Below the pieces are notes generated by a model. The model had not been told where the DNA came from. It did no database searches and saw only the letters and a program-made list of their open reading frames with translations. Both the position numbers and the translations under genes were made by a program. A stretch of 64,000 nucleotides of DNA from contig NZ_CP025135.1 of NCBI RefSeq assembly GCF_002833405.1, positions 2,709,501 through 2,773,500 on the forward strand, given 5' to 3'. Shown here piece after piece: positions 52,564 to 60,865 of the stretch; within the stretch, counting starts at the first letter, position 1, and the number at the start of each line of letters is the position of its first letter. Origin of the DNA: Planococcus sp. MB-3u-03. GTDB taxonomy: Bacteria; Bacillota; Bacilli; Bacillales_A; Planococcaceae.

Positions 52564-53877
52564 GACCCCATACTTTTACTGAATTTAGCTCTTCTCGTCT
52601 TACTCATTGCATTAACCGCATTTTTCGTCGGTACGGAATTTGCTGTCGTCAAAGTCCGCATGTCACGCATCGAGCAGCTGATCGAGGAAGGCAATAAAAA
52701 AGCCGTCACTGTCAAGAAAGTCGTCAGCGATCTGGACTATTATTTGTCCGCTTGCCAGCTCGGCATCACCGTGACCGCCCTCGGCCTCGGATGGCTCGGG
52801 GAACCGACTGTCGAACGGCTGCTTCATCCGCTATTCGACTGGCTCGGTGTCCCTTCAGCGGTTTCGACGATCGTGTCGTTCGCATTCGCTTTTGCACTGG
52901 TGACATTTTTGCACGTCGTCATCGGGGAATTGGCGCCAAAATCGCTGGCATTGCAATTTGCGGAACGAATGACTTTGTCGCTGGCCCCAGCGCTTTATAT
53001 CTTTGGGAAAATCATGTATCCGTTCATTTTCGTCTTGAACGGCTCTGCCCGCCTGCTGCTTCGCATGTTTGGCGTTGAACCTGCCGGCGAACAGCAAGCC
53101 CATTCAGAGGAAGAACTGAAGATCATCATGGCACAGAGCTTCCAGAGCGGCGAAATCAACCAGACGGAGCTTTCCTATATGCAGAACATCTTTGCATTTG
53201 ATGAACGCAGCGCCAAGGACGTCATGATCCCGCGCACGCAAATGGTCGCTTTTCCGGATGATTTGTCCACTGATGAATTGCTGGCAGAACTTCGGGAGCA
53301 CCGCTTTACACGCTATCCGATTGCGCGCGACGGTGATAAAGACGACTTGATCGGCTTCATCAATGCCAAGGAAGTACTGACCCATTATGCGATCAATAAC
53401 GATGTCCAGATGACCGAACTCGTCCATGACCTTCCGTATTTCCATGAAACGACACCGCTGCAGATGGCGCTCGTGAAAATGCAGAAAGACCGCACCCACA
53501 TCGCGCTGGTCATCGACGAATACGGCGGCACGTCGGGGCTGATCACGATGGAAGACATTCTCGAGGAGATCGTCGGGGAAATCCGGGATGAGTTTGATGA
53601 AGAAGAGGAAGCTGAAATCGTGAAAGAAAGCGACACCCGGTATGTGGTGAATGGCCGCGTCCTGTTGAAAGACTTGGAAGAACGCTTCAGCCTGAAATTT
53701 GCCGACAGCGACGAAATCGATACCATCGCCGGCTGGATGCAGCATCAGCTCATCGAAGCTGAAGCTGGAGATTCATTCGAAAAAGGCGGCTATCATTGGG
53801 AAATCGTTGCTATGGAAAACCACCATATCCTCAAGATCGCTTTCGAGAAACTCGAAGAACCGGAAATCAACGCATAA
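52561..53877 (+). CDS. CNNM/CorC family protein (DUF21, CBS pair, CorC_HlyC)
   Basis: A 438-residue protein. Residues 1-190 form the DUF21 transmembrane domain (TAFFVGTEFAVVKVRMSRIE, LHVVIGELAPKSLALQ). A pair of CBS domains follows (DVMIPRTQMVAFP; HIALVIDEYGGTSGLITMED), then a CorC_HlyC domain (RVLLKDLEERFSLKF). Relatives export Mg2+ or Co2+. The start is TTG 52561, since a TAA in frame at 52549 rules out a longer product, and homologues begin LDP. Confidence 0.9.
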   Translation: MDPILLLNLALLVLLIALTAFFVGTEFAVVKVRMSRIEQLIEEGNKKAVTVKKVVSDLDYYLSACQLGITVTALGLGWLGEPTVERLLHPLFDWLGVPSAVSTIVSFAFAFALVTFLHVVIGELAPKSLALQFAERMTLSLAPALYIFGKIMYPFIFVLNGSARLLLRMFGVEPAGEQQAHSEEELKIIMAQSFQSGEINQTELSYMQNIFAFDERSAKDVMIPRTQMVAFPDDLSTDELLAELREHRFTRYPIARDGDKDDLIGFINAKEVLTHYAINNDVQMTELVHDLPYFHETTPLQMALVKMQKDRTHIALVIDEYGGTSGLITMEDILEEIVGEIRDEFDEEEEAEIVKESDTRYVVNGRVLLKDLEERFSLKFADSDEIDTIAGWMQHQLIEAEAGDSFEKGGYHWEIVAMENHHILKIAFEKLEEPEINA

Positions 53878-53909
53878 ACAGGGCTGCCTTTAGGCGCCTT
53901 GTTTTTTTA
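53878..53909 (+). terminator. terminator of the CNNM gene
   Basis: CAGGGCTGCC-ttta-GGCGCCTTG (one bulge) followed by seven T residues. Confidence 0.8.
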
Positions 53910-53923
53910 TGGAAAAGAAGTAA

Positions 53924-53967
53924 TTGACCATTAGCCGTTCTTTCTTTACGATAAGAACAAGTGTTCT
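53924..53967 (+). promoter_or_regulatory. promoter with LexA (SOS) box
   Basis: TTGACC (53924-53929) and TACGAT (53947-53952) are 17 bases apart. AGAACAAGTGTTCT (53954-53967) fits the Gram-positive LexA box GAAC-N4-GTTC and covers the transcription start. Confidence 0.75.
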
Positions 53968-53992
53968 TATATTTTAGAAAGGAGTGCTGAAG

Positions 53993-54352
53993 ATGAAAAA
54001 GAACCGGCATTTGACGGTTAAAGGGGACGTATTGGACAGGGGGCAATTGAAATGGGGGGCGCTGATGCTGCCGGAACATGTCCGGATGCTGCGGGAGTGG
54101 GAAGCCGATGAGCCTTCCAAGCATAAACCCCGCCTCGATGAAGAAGAGCTCGGTTTATTGCAGGAGGAAATCGGCATCGCCTACCAGCGGCAATGCATGG
54201 TCGAAATGCGCTATTGGGACGATGGGCCGGGAGCCGTATCCGGAACCATCGCTTCAGTCGGCCTATCCAATCAAACCATAGAGATTTCATCGGGTGCTGA
54301 TGTTGTCCGAATCGCTTTTGCCGACCTTCTTGGCGTCAGAATGATCGATTAA
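53993..54352 (+). CDS. YolD-like protein, SOS-controlled
   Basis: A 119-residue protein. DRGQLKWGALMLPEHVRMLRE near residues 15-35 is the YolD signature, followed by a small beta domain (QCMVEMRYWDDGPGAVSGTI). YolD-like genes are often paired with Y-family polymerase genes (uvrX/yqjW) under LexA, but none follows here. ATG 53993 follows AAAGGAGTG. The molecular role is unknown; the LexA box implies induction by DNA damage. Confidence 0.82.
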   Translation: MKKNRHLTVKGDVLDRGQLKWGALMLPEHVRMLREWEADEPSKHKPRLDEEELGLLQEEIGIAYQRQCMVEMRYWDDGPGAVSGTIASVGLSNQTIEISSGADVVRIAFADLLGVRMID

Positions 54353-54463
54353 AACTCTTCCTGAATGAAGTAAAAAACGGACAATTTTCTTTTTTAAGGT
54401 TATTTCCTGGTTGCAGCGGGCATATACTTAATAACTTTACAAAACAAATGGAGGTATAAAGTT

Positions 54464-55354
54464 ATGAGCAAAGTGACGTCTTTTGCCAAGGAACTTGGCA
54501 AAGAATTCAAGAAAGACCATGCGACGACACTTGCGGCAGCCCAGGCATATTACTATCTACTGGCAATTGTCCCATTATTGATTTTATTGCTGGCCATCCT
54601 GCCGTATTTACAGATCGACCCGCAGCGGGCTGTCGATTTTATCGGCACCGTCCTGCCAGGTGAAGTCGCTTCAACATTCGAAGATACCATCGTCAGCGTC
54701 GTGACGACACCGTCCGGCGGCCTATTGACTTTCGGTATCCTTGGTACGCTTTGGTCCGCTTCGAATGCCCTGACTGCATTCATGGATGCAACGAACCAAG
54801 CATATGACGTGGAAGAAACCCGTTCTTTCTTCGTGAAGAAAGGGCTGGCAATCGTATTGACGCTGTTCATGCTGGTTGCTGTCATCGTTGCGCTTGTACT
54901 GCCGATCTTCGGCGGCACGATCATCGATATGATCAATCAATTCCTGAATCTTCCGCAGCAGACAGAAATCATTTTCCAGGTGCTTCGCTGGGTCATTTCC
55001 ATCGTGGTCATGAGCCTCGTATTGGCGCTACTTTACAAATTTGCGCCGAATAAGCACTTCCCGTTCAAGGAAGTCCTCATCGGGGCAGTCATCGCTACGA
55101 TCCTGTGGCAGCTGGTCTCCCTTGGCTTCTCATTTTATGTATCGAATTTCGGAAGCTATTCAGCCACTTACGGAAGCCTCGGCGGATTGATTGTCTTGAT
55201 CCTGTGGTTCTTCCTCACAGGCTTGATCCTGGTTATCGGCGCTGAAATCAATGCGATTCTGCACCGCCGGAAACACGCCAAGAGCGATTCGGAAGAAAGC
55301 AAACTGCAAGCTGCCGAATCTGGCGAAACAGAGTCTTCCATGAATAAGTATTAA
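54464..55354 (+). CDS. YihY/BrkB family membrane protein
   Basis: A 296-residue protein with six predicted helices. ATTLAAAQAYYYLLAIVPLL and YDVEETRSFFVKKGLAIVLT are the family signatures, with FAPNKHFPFKEVLIGAVIATILW before the final pair of helices and a charged tail. The family was once called ribonuclease BN and is now considered a membrane transporter of unknown substrate. ATG follows TGGAGG. Confidence 0.9.
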   Translation: MSKVTSFAKELGKEFKKDHATTLAAAQAYYYLLAIVPLLILLLAILPYLQIDPQRAVDFIGTVLPGEVASTFEDTIVSVVTTPSGGLLTFGILGTLWSASNALTAFMDATNQAYDVEETRSFFVKKGLAIVLTLFMLVAVIVALVLPIFGGTIIDMINQFLNLPQQTEIIFQVLRWVISIVVMSLVLALLYKFAPNKHFPFKEVLIGAVIATILWQLVSLGFSFYVSNFGSYSATYGSLGGLIVLILWFFLTGLILVIGAEINAILHRRKHAKSDSEESKLQAAESGETESSMNKY

Positions 55355-55357
55355 GGC

Positions 55358-55395
55358 AAAAGCCATCCGCTGACTCATTAGCGGATGGCTTTTAT
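55358..55395. terminator. terminator between yihY-like gene and dipeptidase
   Basis: AAAAGCCATCCGCT pairs with AGCGGATGGCTTTT, T residues on both strands. The right arm abuts the frame-corrected dipeptidase stop. Confidence 0.88.
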
Positions 55396-56362
55396 ATTTT
55401 GCTGCTTGCTTCCCTGATACCCGGCCGATGCGCCAAGAAATTCCGGAACGCAAACCGTTCCACTTGGGTTTCGAATAGCGTTTTTGCAAGGCTTCGATTA
55501 AATTCGGGTACGCCGAAGCGTTTTCAAGCCCCGTGACGTGATCGAAAATCCCGTCGAAATCAGATCCCAGGCCAATATGGCGTTCTCCACCGAGCGTACA
55601 AAGACGTTCGATATGGCGCAGCAAATCCTCGATCGTCGCCTGCTGGCTCCCCGGGTTGATGAATTCTGGACAGAACACCACATCGATCAAGCCGTTGCGC
55701 GAGAACATCGCCTCGATTTGCCCGTCGTCCAGATTGCGTGGATGCTCGCATAACTTCCGTGTATTGGAATGGCTCGCAATCGGATAATCGGCGAGTTCCA
55801 TCACCTCCCAAAATCCCGCAAGCGACAAATGGGACACGTCCGTGAAAACACGATGGTCATTATTCAGCTGCACCACTTGCTTGCCGAGCAGCGTCAACCC
55901 GCCGCCTCTGGGCTCTCCGACACCGTCCGCGCAAAGATTGGCGAAATTCCATGTCAGCCCGAGCGACAGCACGCCGAGCCTGTAGAGATGCCGCAATTTC
56001 GCAAGGTCGTTTCCGAAAGCATCCGCCCCCTCGAGCGCGAGCACTGCCCCGATTTCTCCCGGGCCCAGCGTGTCGATGTCTTCCCAGTTGCGGATGTGTT
56101 TCATGAGCGGCTGGCCAAGCACTTCGCTGTAGAACAAATCGACCTGCTCCAATGCGTGCTGCCATTTTTCATTGTCCGGCAGTTCCGGATGCACAAATAC
56201 CGCGAAAAACTGGACTTTGACGCCCCCTTGCTGCAAACGTTGGAAATTAGTGTCGAGCTCTTCCGCATCCTTAAAATGCAACGGCTTTCCCCGAAACAAT
56301 TCGTTGCGCTTCGCCACCTGAAGCTTCAGTAGCGCGTCGCAATGTGTATCGATGATCTGCAC
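55392..56362 (-). pseudogene. membrane dipeptidase (M19 family), 1-base deletion near the 3' end
   Basis: About 322 residues when corrected. IIDTHCDALLKL (first metal ligands), VLALEGADAF, FTDVSHLS, ASHSNTRKLC and GLGSDFDGI are the M19 renal dipeptidase motifs. At about 55470-55474 one base is missing (TATTC|GAAACC); restoring it yields the normal ending QVERFAFRNFLAHRPGIRE and a stop at 55392. As read, the frame runs on to 55160, antisense to yihY. The start is GTG 56362, directly after the stop of the amidotransferase gene. It may be a sequencing error. Confidence 0.83.
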
Positions 56363-57085
56363 TCACTCATCCCCTTCTTCTGTACATGCGCTGACAAAAC
56401 CTTCGAAGATACGCAGAGACGCTGCGTCGCCTGCACGCGCCATATTTTCCGGATGCCATTGCAGCCCAAGGGCGAAACCATGCTCTTTGCTTTCAATCGC
56501 TTCTATGACTCCGTCGCTTGCGATTCCGGAAACGAGATAATGATCCGGCACTCGGCGATTCGACTGGTGGTGGCGGCTATTGACTTTGAGCTTCAGAGAA
56601 TCCGTCAACCGGTGCAATAGCGAACCTTCCGCAACTTCGACAAAATGCGAGCCATGTTCTTTCGGCGCACGCTGCTGATGTTGCAGCAGGTTACCAGCCA
56701 GCTGAGACGGCGTATCCTGATACATGTCACCGCCGGCTGCGATATTCAAGATCTGGGCGCCTCGGCAAATCGCCAACACCGGTTTGTTCTTCTCCATCAC
56801 TTTCTCCAGCAGCTCCAGCTCGAAGCGGTCGCGTGAGGGAATGATGACGCCAAGACCCGGATGCGGCTCTTCGCCGAATAATGTCGGATCAATATCCCAG
56901 CCGCCCGCAAGGAACAATCCGTCGATGTGCTCGGCGAGTTCTTCCAGTTCCGCCTGCCCTTCAATATGCGGAAGCATGATCGGCAAGCCGCCCGCCCGGA
57001 CAATCGCTTCTGTGTCCGCAAGCTCTACATTGTATTCATCTTTCCCTAATTCCTTTGACGCGGTAATGCCGATGATCGGTCTCAT
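56363..57085 (-). CDS. class I glutamine amidotransferase-like peptidase C26 (PuuD-like)
   Basis: A 240-residue C26 peptidase. The nucleophile is in VLAICRGAQILNIAAGG, and the His/Glu pair in GLQWHPENMARAG. GLFLAGGWDIDPTLFGEEP is typical of gamma-glutamyl-GABA hydrolase relatives. ATG 57085 is 8 bases from AGGAG. The downstream dipeptidase starts right at its stop, suggesting joint hydrolysis of gamma-glutamyl or dipeptide compounds, possibly from peptidoglycan or glutathione-like molecules (inference). Confidence 0.87.
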   Translation of the reverse strand: MRPIIGITASKELGKDEYNVELADTEAIVRAGGLPIMLPHIEGQAELEELAEHIDGLFLAGGWDIDPTLFGEEPHPGLGVIIPSRDRFELELLEKVMEKNKPVLAICRGAQILNIAAGGDMYQDTPSQLAGNLLQHQQRAPKEHGSHFVEVAEGSLLHRLTDSLKLKVNSRHHQSNRRVPDHYLVSGIASDGVIEAIESKEHGFALGLQWHPENMARAGDAASLRIFEGFVSACTEEGDE

Positions 57086-57173
57086 TTCCATCACTCCTAA
57101 GTTGTTTGAATACTTGATATATTCACCATACAGAAGTTTTTTCAGGATGGAAAGAACAATCCAATCTTTCCCA

Positions 57174-57228
57174 TCAAAAAGAAACAGCCCGCAAAAGACG
57201 CGAAGCCTTCCGCCGCTGTTTCTGTTAA
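57174..57228 (-). terminator. terminator of the PBP4 gene
   Basis: AGAAACAGC pairs with GCTGTTTCT around an inner structured loop, followed by TTTTTGA on the minus strand. Confidence 0.75.
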
Positions 57229-57263
57229 AACTGATTTTCATCGTCCTCCGAAGCTCTTGCTCA

Positions 57264-58763
57264 TCACTCGGCTTGATATCCAGCAATCGCTTCGGCAATC
57301 GCGTTTTCGATCGGCGTGACATTCGCCAAATCATTGTTCAGGATGATCGCAAAGACCAGCCGTTCGCCGTCTTGGGTCGTTGCATAGCCGGCCAGAGAAG
57401 AAACCGAGGATAAGCTGCCGGTTTTAGCCTGGACGTTGCCTTCTGCGGCTGTGCCTTTCATGCGGTTGCGCAAGGTTCCGCCGACAAGGCGTTCAGAAGC
57501 TCCTGCGACCGGCAAGGATTCGAGGAACGTATCGAACCATGGCTCGTCCTGTGTCCCGGCCAGTAACTGCGAAATTTCATTTGCTGGAATCAAATTGACG
57601 TGGGACATTCCGGAAGCGTCGCGCAGATGGATCGTGTCGACATTGACGCCAAGCTTATCGGCCGTTGCCTCCATCACTTCAAGCCCGGCTTCCCAGCTGC
57701 CCTCTCCATTCACCACGCGGCCCATTTGTTTCGCCAACGCTTCACCGTGTCCGTTATTGCTCAGTTTCATGAACGGGATCGACAGTTCCGCAAGCGTCAT
57801 CGATTGATGCTCTACCAACATGCGACTATCAGATGGCGTTACGCCCATCTCCGTTTGTGAGTTCCCGATCAACTCGACGCCTTCCTTATCGAGTGCCTTT
57901 TCGAACAAGCTGAGCGCGTATCCTGACGGTTCATCGACTGCGATCCACTCACGCGTCCGGCTGCCCTGTTCCGGGATATTGCCTTCCACAATGATTTCAT
58001 TCGTGCCATGGTCTCTCGTGATGCTCAGTGTTTTCGGTTCGCCAGCTGCCACTGTTTGGGCGTTATTGGTGATCGTCACATAATCCGTCTCGGGCGACAA
58101 ACTTACCCGCACCTCATCTCCTGCCGCATCTCCGGCGTTCGCTTCCACGATAATCGACCCCGCGTCGTAATCTTTATTCGGTGAGGCGGTCAATGCGGAT
58201 ACTTGGGCTCCGACATAATACACTTCGTTTTTCCATGTCATGTCTTCAGACAAACGTTCATCATCGAACCAGCTATCGTCGCCGATCAAGTCGCCCTTCA
58301 CTTTATGTATGCCTTGTGCTTTCAATTCTTTTGCAAAGCGCTCGAAATCCTCCTCGAGCAATGTCGGGTCGCCTTTGCCTTTCAAGTAAAGATTGCCTTG
58401 CAGCACTTTGCCTTTCAGATCCCCATCAGTATGCAGTTCTGTCGAGAACCGATGATCTTCCCCCAAAGTTTCAAGTGCCGCCGCCAAGGTGAACAGCTTC
58501 ATATTGGATGCCGGTTTCAGTCGGATGTCCCCAAAATGATCGTATATTTTTTCCCTACTGTCCGCTTTTCGGATGCTGACCCCTGCTAGCGCGCCGTCCA
58601 AGCTTTCATCTTGCAGAATATCATTCACTTGCGCAGTTAACGCTGCATATTCACTGTCTGCTCCTGCCATTTCCCCATCACTTCCCATCTGCAGCGGGGA
58701 TGCCGCCAAAGCCCCTGCCAGCACGAGCAATCCCGCTGCTCTCCATCGATTCAATTTCGCCAT
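57264..58763 (-). CDS. dacC: D-alanyl-D-alanine carboxypeptidase/endopeptidase (PBP4, S13 family)
   Basis: A 499-residue exported protein with an N-terminal signal sequence (AAGLLVLAGALAASPLQ). The S13 motifs are SxxK in KPASNMKLF (Ser86), SxN in KLSNNGHGE, and KTG in QAKTGSLSS. The large insertion between SxxK and SxN is typical of PBP4/DacB. It trims stem peptides or crosslinks. ATG 58763 follows GGAGG. It is similar to Bacillus DacC (PBP4a). Confidence 0.9.
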   Translation of the reverse strand: MAKLNRWRAAGLLVLAGALAASPLQMGSDGEMAGADSEYAALTAQVNDILQDESLDGALAGVSIRKADSREKIYDHFGDIRLKPASNMKLFTLAAALETLGEDHRFSTELHTDGDLKGKVLQGNLYLKGKGDPTLLEEDFERFAKELKAQGIHKVKGDLIGDDSWFDDERLSEDMTWKNEVYYVGAQVSALTASPNKDYDAGSIIVEANAGDAAGDEVRVSLSPETDYVTITNNAQTVAAGEPKTLSITRDHGTNEIIVEGNIPEQGSRTREWIAVDEPSGYALSLFEKALDKEGVELIGNSQTEMGVTPSDSRMLVEHQSMTLAELSIPFMKLSNNGHGEALAKQMGRVVNGEGSWEAGLEVMEATADKLGVNVDTIHLRDASGMSHVNLIPANEISQLLAGTQDEPWFDTFLESLPVAGASERLVGGTLRNRMKGTAAEGNVQAKTGSLSSVSSLAGYATTQDGERLVFAIILNNDLANVTPIENAIAEAIAGYQAE

Positions 58764-58948
58764 TTTACTTCCTCCTCCAAGTGGTTTACAAAAAATGTAC
58801 CACAAATAAAGTAAGAATTTTCTGATACCTGAATAATCAGAACTAATGGCTTACTACTATTTTATATTAATAGTAAAAAAATCCAAATAAAATCTATATT
58901 TTTCTTTGTTTCTTTTTCGCTAGGTTCTTTCAGCCTAGCTGCATTAAA

Positions 58949-58979
58949 AAACCGCACCGGCAAATTGCCGATGCGGTTT
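58949..58979 (-). terminator. terminator of the ribose operon
   Basis: AAACCGCATCGGCAA and TTGCCGGTGCGGTTT form the stem on the minus strand, followed by TTTAATG. Confidence 0.88.
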
Positions 58980-58984
58980 CTTCA

Positions 58985-59908
58985 TTATTCCTCGATCAAT
59001 TCCAATTCTACTGGAATCGATGCTTCCACTTCTTCGCCGTCCAAGTGCTGGATTGCTGTTTCGACAGCCATTTCCCCGATCATTTCCGGTTTCTGGGCAA
59101 TCGTTCCGGCAAGCCGGCCTTCTTCTACTGCTGCAACAGCATCATCTGTCGCGTCGAATCCAACAACTGTAACGTCTTTGCCCGAAGCTTCAATCGCTTC
59201 AAGCGCGCCAAGCGCCATTTCGTCGTTATGTGCAAACACTCCGGTTACATCAGGGTTTGCTTGCAGGATATTTTCCATGACCGACAAACCTTCTGCACGG
59301 TTGAAGTTCGCCGTTTGCTTGGCAACGACGTCCATGCTGTCCGCTGCGATATTATTGAAACCTTCTCCGCGTTCACGCGCTGCAGAAGATCCAGGGACCC
59401 CTTCAAGTTCAGCTACTTGTGCTCCGTCACCGACAAGCGACAACAAATGTTCAGCAGCCATTTCGCCACCCGCTACGTTATCCGAAGCAATGTGGGAAAC
59501 GACTTCGCCACTTTCTGCGCTGCGGTCTACTGTAATGACCGGGATGTCGGCATTATTGGCCGAAGCCACGGCTGAAGCAACTGCCTCAGAATCGACAGGG
59601 TTGATCAGAATCATGTCTACGCCTTGCTGGATCAAGTCTTCTACATCACTTGCCTGTTTCGATGCATCATCTTGTGCATCGACAACCGATAGGCTTGCGC
59701 CAAGTTCAGAAGCTTTAGCTTCCGCTCCTTCGCTCAATGTCACGAAGAACGGGTTGTTCAATGTCGAGATCGAGAAGCCGACTGTGTAATCGCCGCTCGC
59801 TTCTTCGCCGCCCGTTGTTTCTTCTGAATCCGAACCTGGTGCATCCATGGTACATGCGGCCAAAACCATCATTGCCAAAAGGACGAACATCAATAGCATT
59901 TTCTTCAT
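58985..59908 (-). CDS. rbsB: ribose ABC transporter, substrate-binding lipoprotein
   Basis: A 307-residue lipoprotein. The lipobox is VLAAC (Cys19), then an acidic linker and a periplasmic-binding fold: ISTLNNPFFVTLSEGAEAKA, LINPVDSEAV, ITVDRSAESGEV and FAHNDEMALGALEA. It binds ribose outside the membrane for RbsAC. ATG 59908 follows AAGGAGTG. It is last in the operon. Confidence 0.95.
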   Translation of the reverse strand: MKKMLLMFVLLAMMVLAACTMDAPGSDSEETTGGEEASGDYTVGFSISTLNNPFFVTLSEGAEAKASELGASLSVVDAQDDASKQASDVEDLIQQGVDMILINPVDSEAVASAVASANNADIPVITVDRSAESGEVVSHIASDNVAGGEMAAEHLLSLVGDGAQVAELEGVPGSSAARERGEGFNNIAADSMDVVAKQTANFNRAEGLSVMENILQANPDVTGVFAHNDEMALGALEAIEASGKDVTVVGFDATDDAVAAVEEGRLAGTIAQKPEMIGEMAVETAIQHLDGEEVEASIPVELELIEE

Positions 59909-59920
59909 TTCTACCACTCC

Positions 59921-60865
59921 TTATGCTGTTTTTTTACGGTCTAGCAATACTGCAAGCAATATAACTGCACCCTTCACCACTTGCTGGAAGAAGGAGGAAA
60001 CCCCGATTAAATTCAATCCGTTGTTCAAGACGCCGATGATCAGCGCCCCGATCAAAGTACCGACGATCCACCCGCGGCCGCCTGTCAAACTCGTTCCACC
60101 AAGTACAACAGCTGCGATGGCATCAAGCTCAAACATCTGGCCGGCTGTCGGCTGCGCTGAATTCAAACGCGAAGTCAAGATCAAAGAAGCCAAACCAGCA
60201 AGCGCACCGACTAAGGAATATACATAAATCTTGATGCGGTCGGCATTGATTCCGGAAAGCACAGAAGCTTCCTCGTTGCCGCCCACTGCGTAAACGCGGC
60301 GTCCGAATGTCGTTTTCTTCAGAATGAAGTAAAGGATCCCGAAACTGATGAGCATCGTCACGACTGGAACCGGGATGCCGAGGAAATAGCCTTTTCCAAG
60401 CATCTGGAAAGCCATGCTGTCGCCAAGCCCTGAAATCGGCCGGCCTTCTGTGTAGACGAGCGTCAAGCCCCGATAAATGGTCATCGTCGCAAGCGTCGCG
60501 ATGAATGGCGCCACTTTCCCCTTCGCGATGATGACACCGTTGATGGCTCCGAGAACTGCCCCGAGGAACAGCCCCAATAGCATCGCCAAGATCGGGTCAA
60601 TTCCTGAAGCCATCATGCCGGCTGTCACAGCACCCGTAAGCGCCAAAATAGAACCGATCGATAAGTCGATTCCGCCGGTCAAGATGACGAAGGTCATGCC
60701 GAATGCGATCAACGCATTGATCGACACTTGCCGGAGGACGTTCAAGATATTGCTCATGGATAGAAAACTCGGGTTAATTGCGGTAATGATGATGATGATC
60801 AAAATCAAACCGATGAACGGCGCGATTTTTTGGAACAAGCTTGTATTAGCGGACTTCAGCTTCAA
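59921..60865 (-). CDS. rbsC: ribose ABC transporter, permease
   Basis: A 314-residue permease with about ten helices. FVILTGGIDLSIGSILALTGA and TTFGRRVYAVGGNEEASVLSGI are hallmarks of the RbsC family. An AGGAGGTG lies 8 bases before TTG 60865, so that TTG is preferred to the ATG at 60886, which lies before that site. It overlaps rbsA by 20 bases. Confidence 0.93.
   Translation of the reverse strand: MKLKSANTSLFQKIAPFIGLILIIIIITAINPSFLSMSNILNVLRQVSINALIAFGMTFVILTGGIDLSIGSILALTGAVTAGMMASGIDPILAMLLGLFLGAVLGAINGVIIAKGKVAPFIATLATMTIYRGLTLVYTEGRPISGLGDSMAFQMLGKGYFLGIPVPVVTMLISFGILYFILKKTTFGRRVYAVGGNEEASVLSGINADRIKIYVYSLVGALAGLASLILTSRLNSAQPTAGQMFELDAIAAVVLGGTSLTGGRGWIVGTLIGALIIGVLNNGLNLIGVSSFFQQVVKGAVILLAVLLDRKKTA

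Noticed and set aside
52536..52583. 15-codon GTG leader peptide before the CNNM gene
   Set aside because: Its GTG lies inside the GGAGGTGA ribosome site, leaving no spacing for initiation.
55160..55391. C-terminal extension of the dipeptidase
   Set aside because: It results from a missing base near 55470 and runs antisense to the YihY gene.
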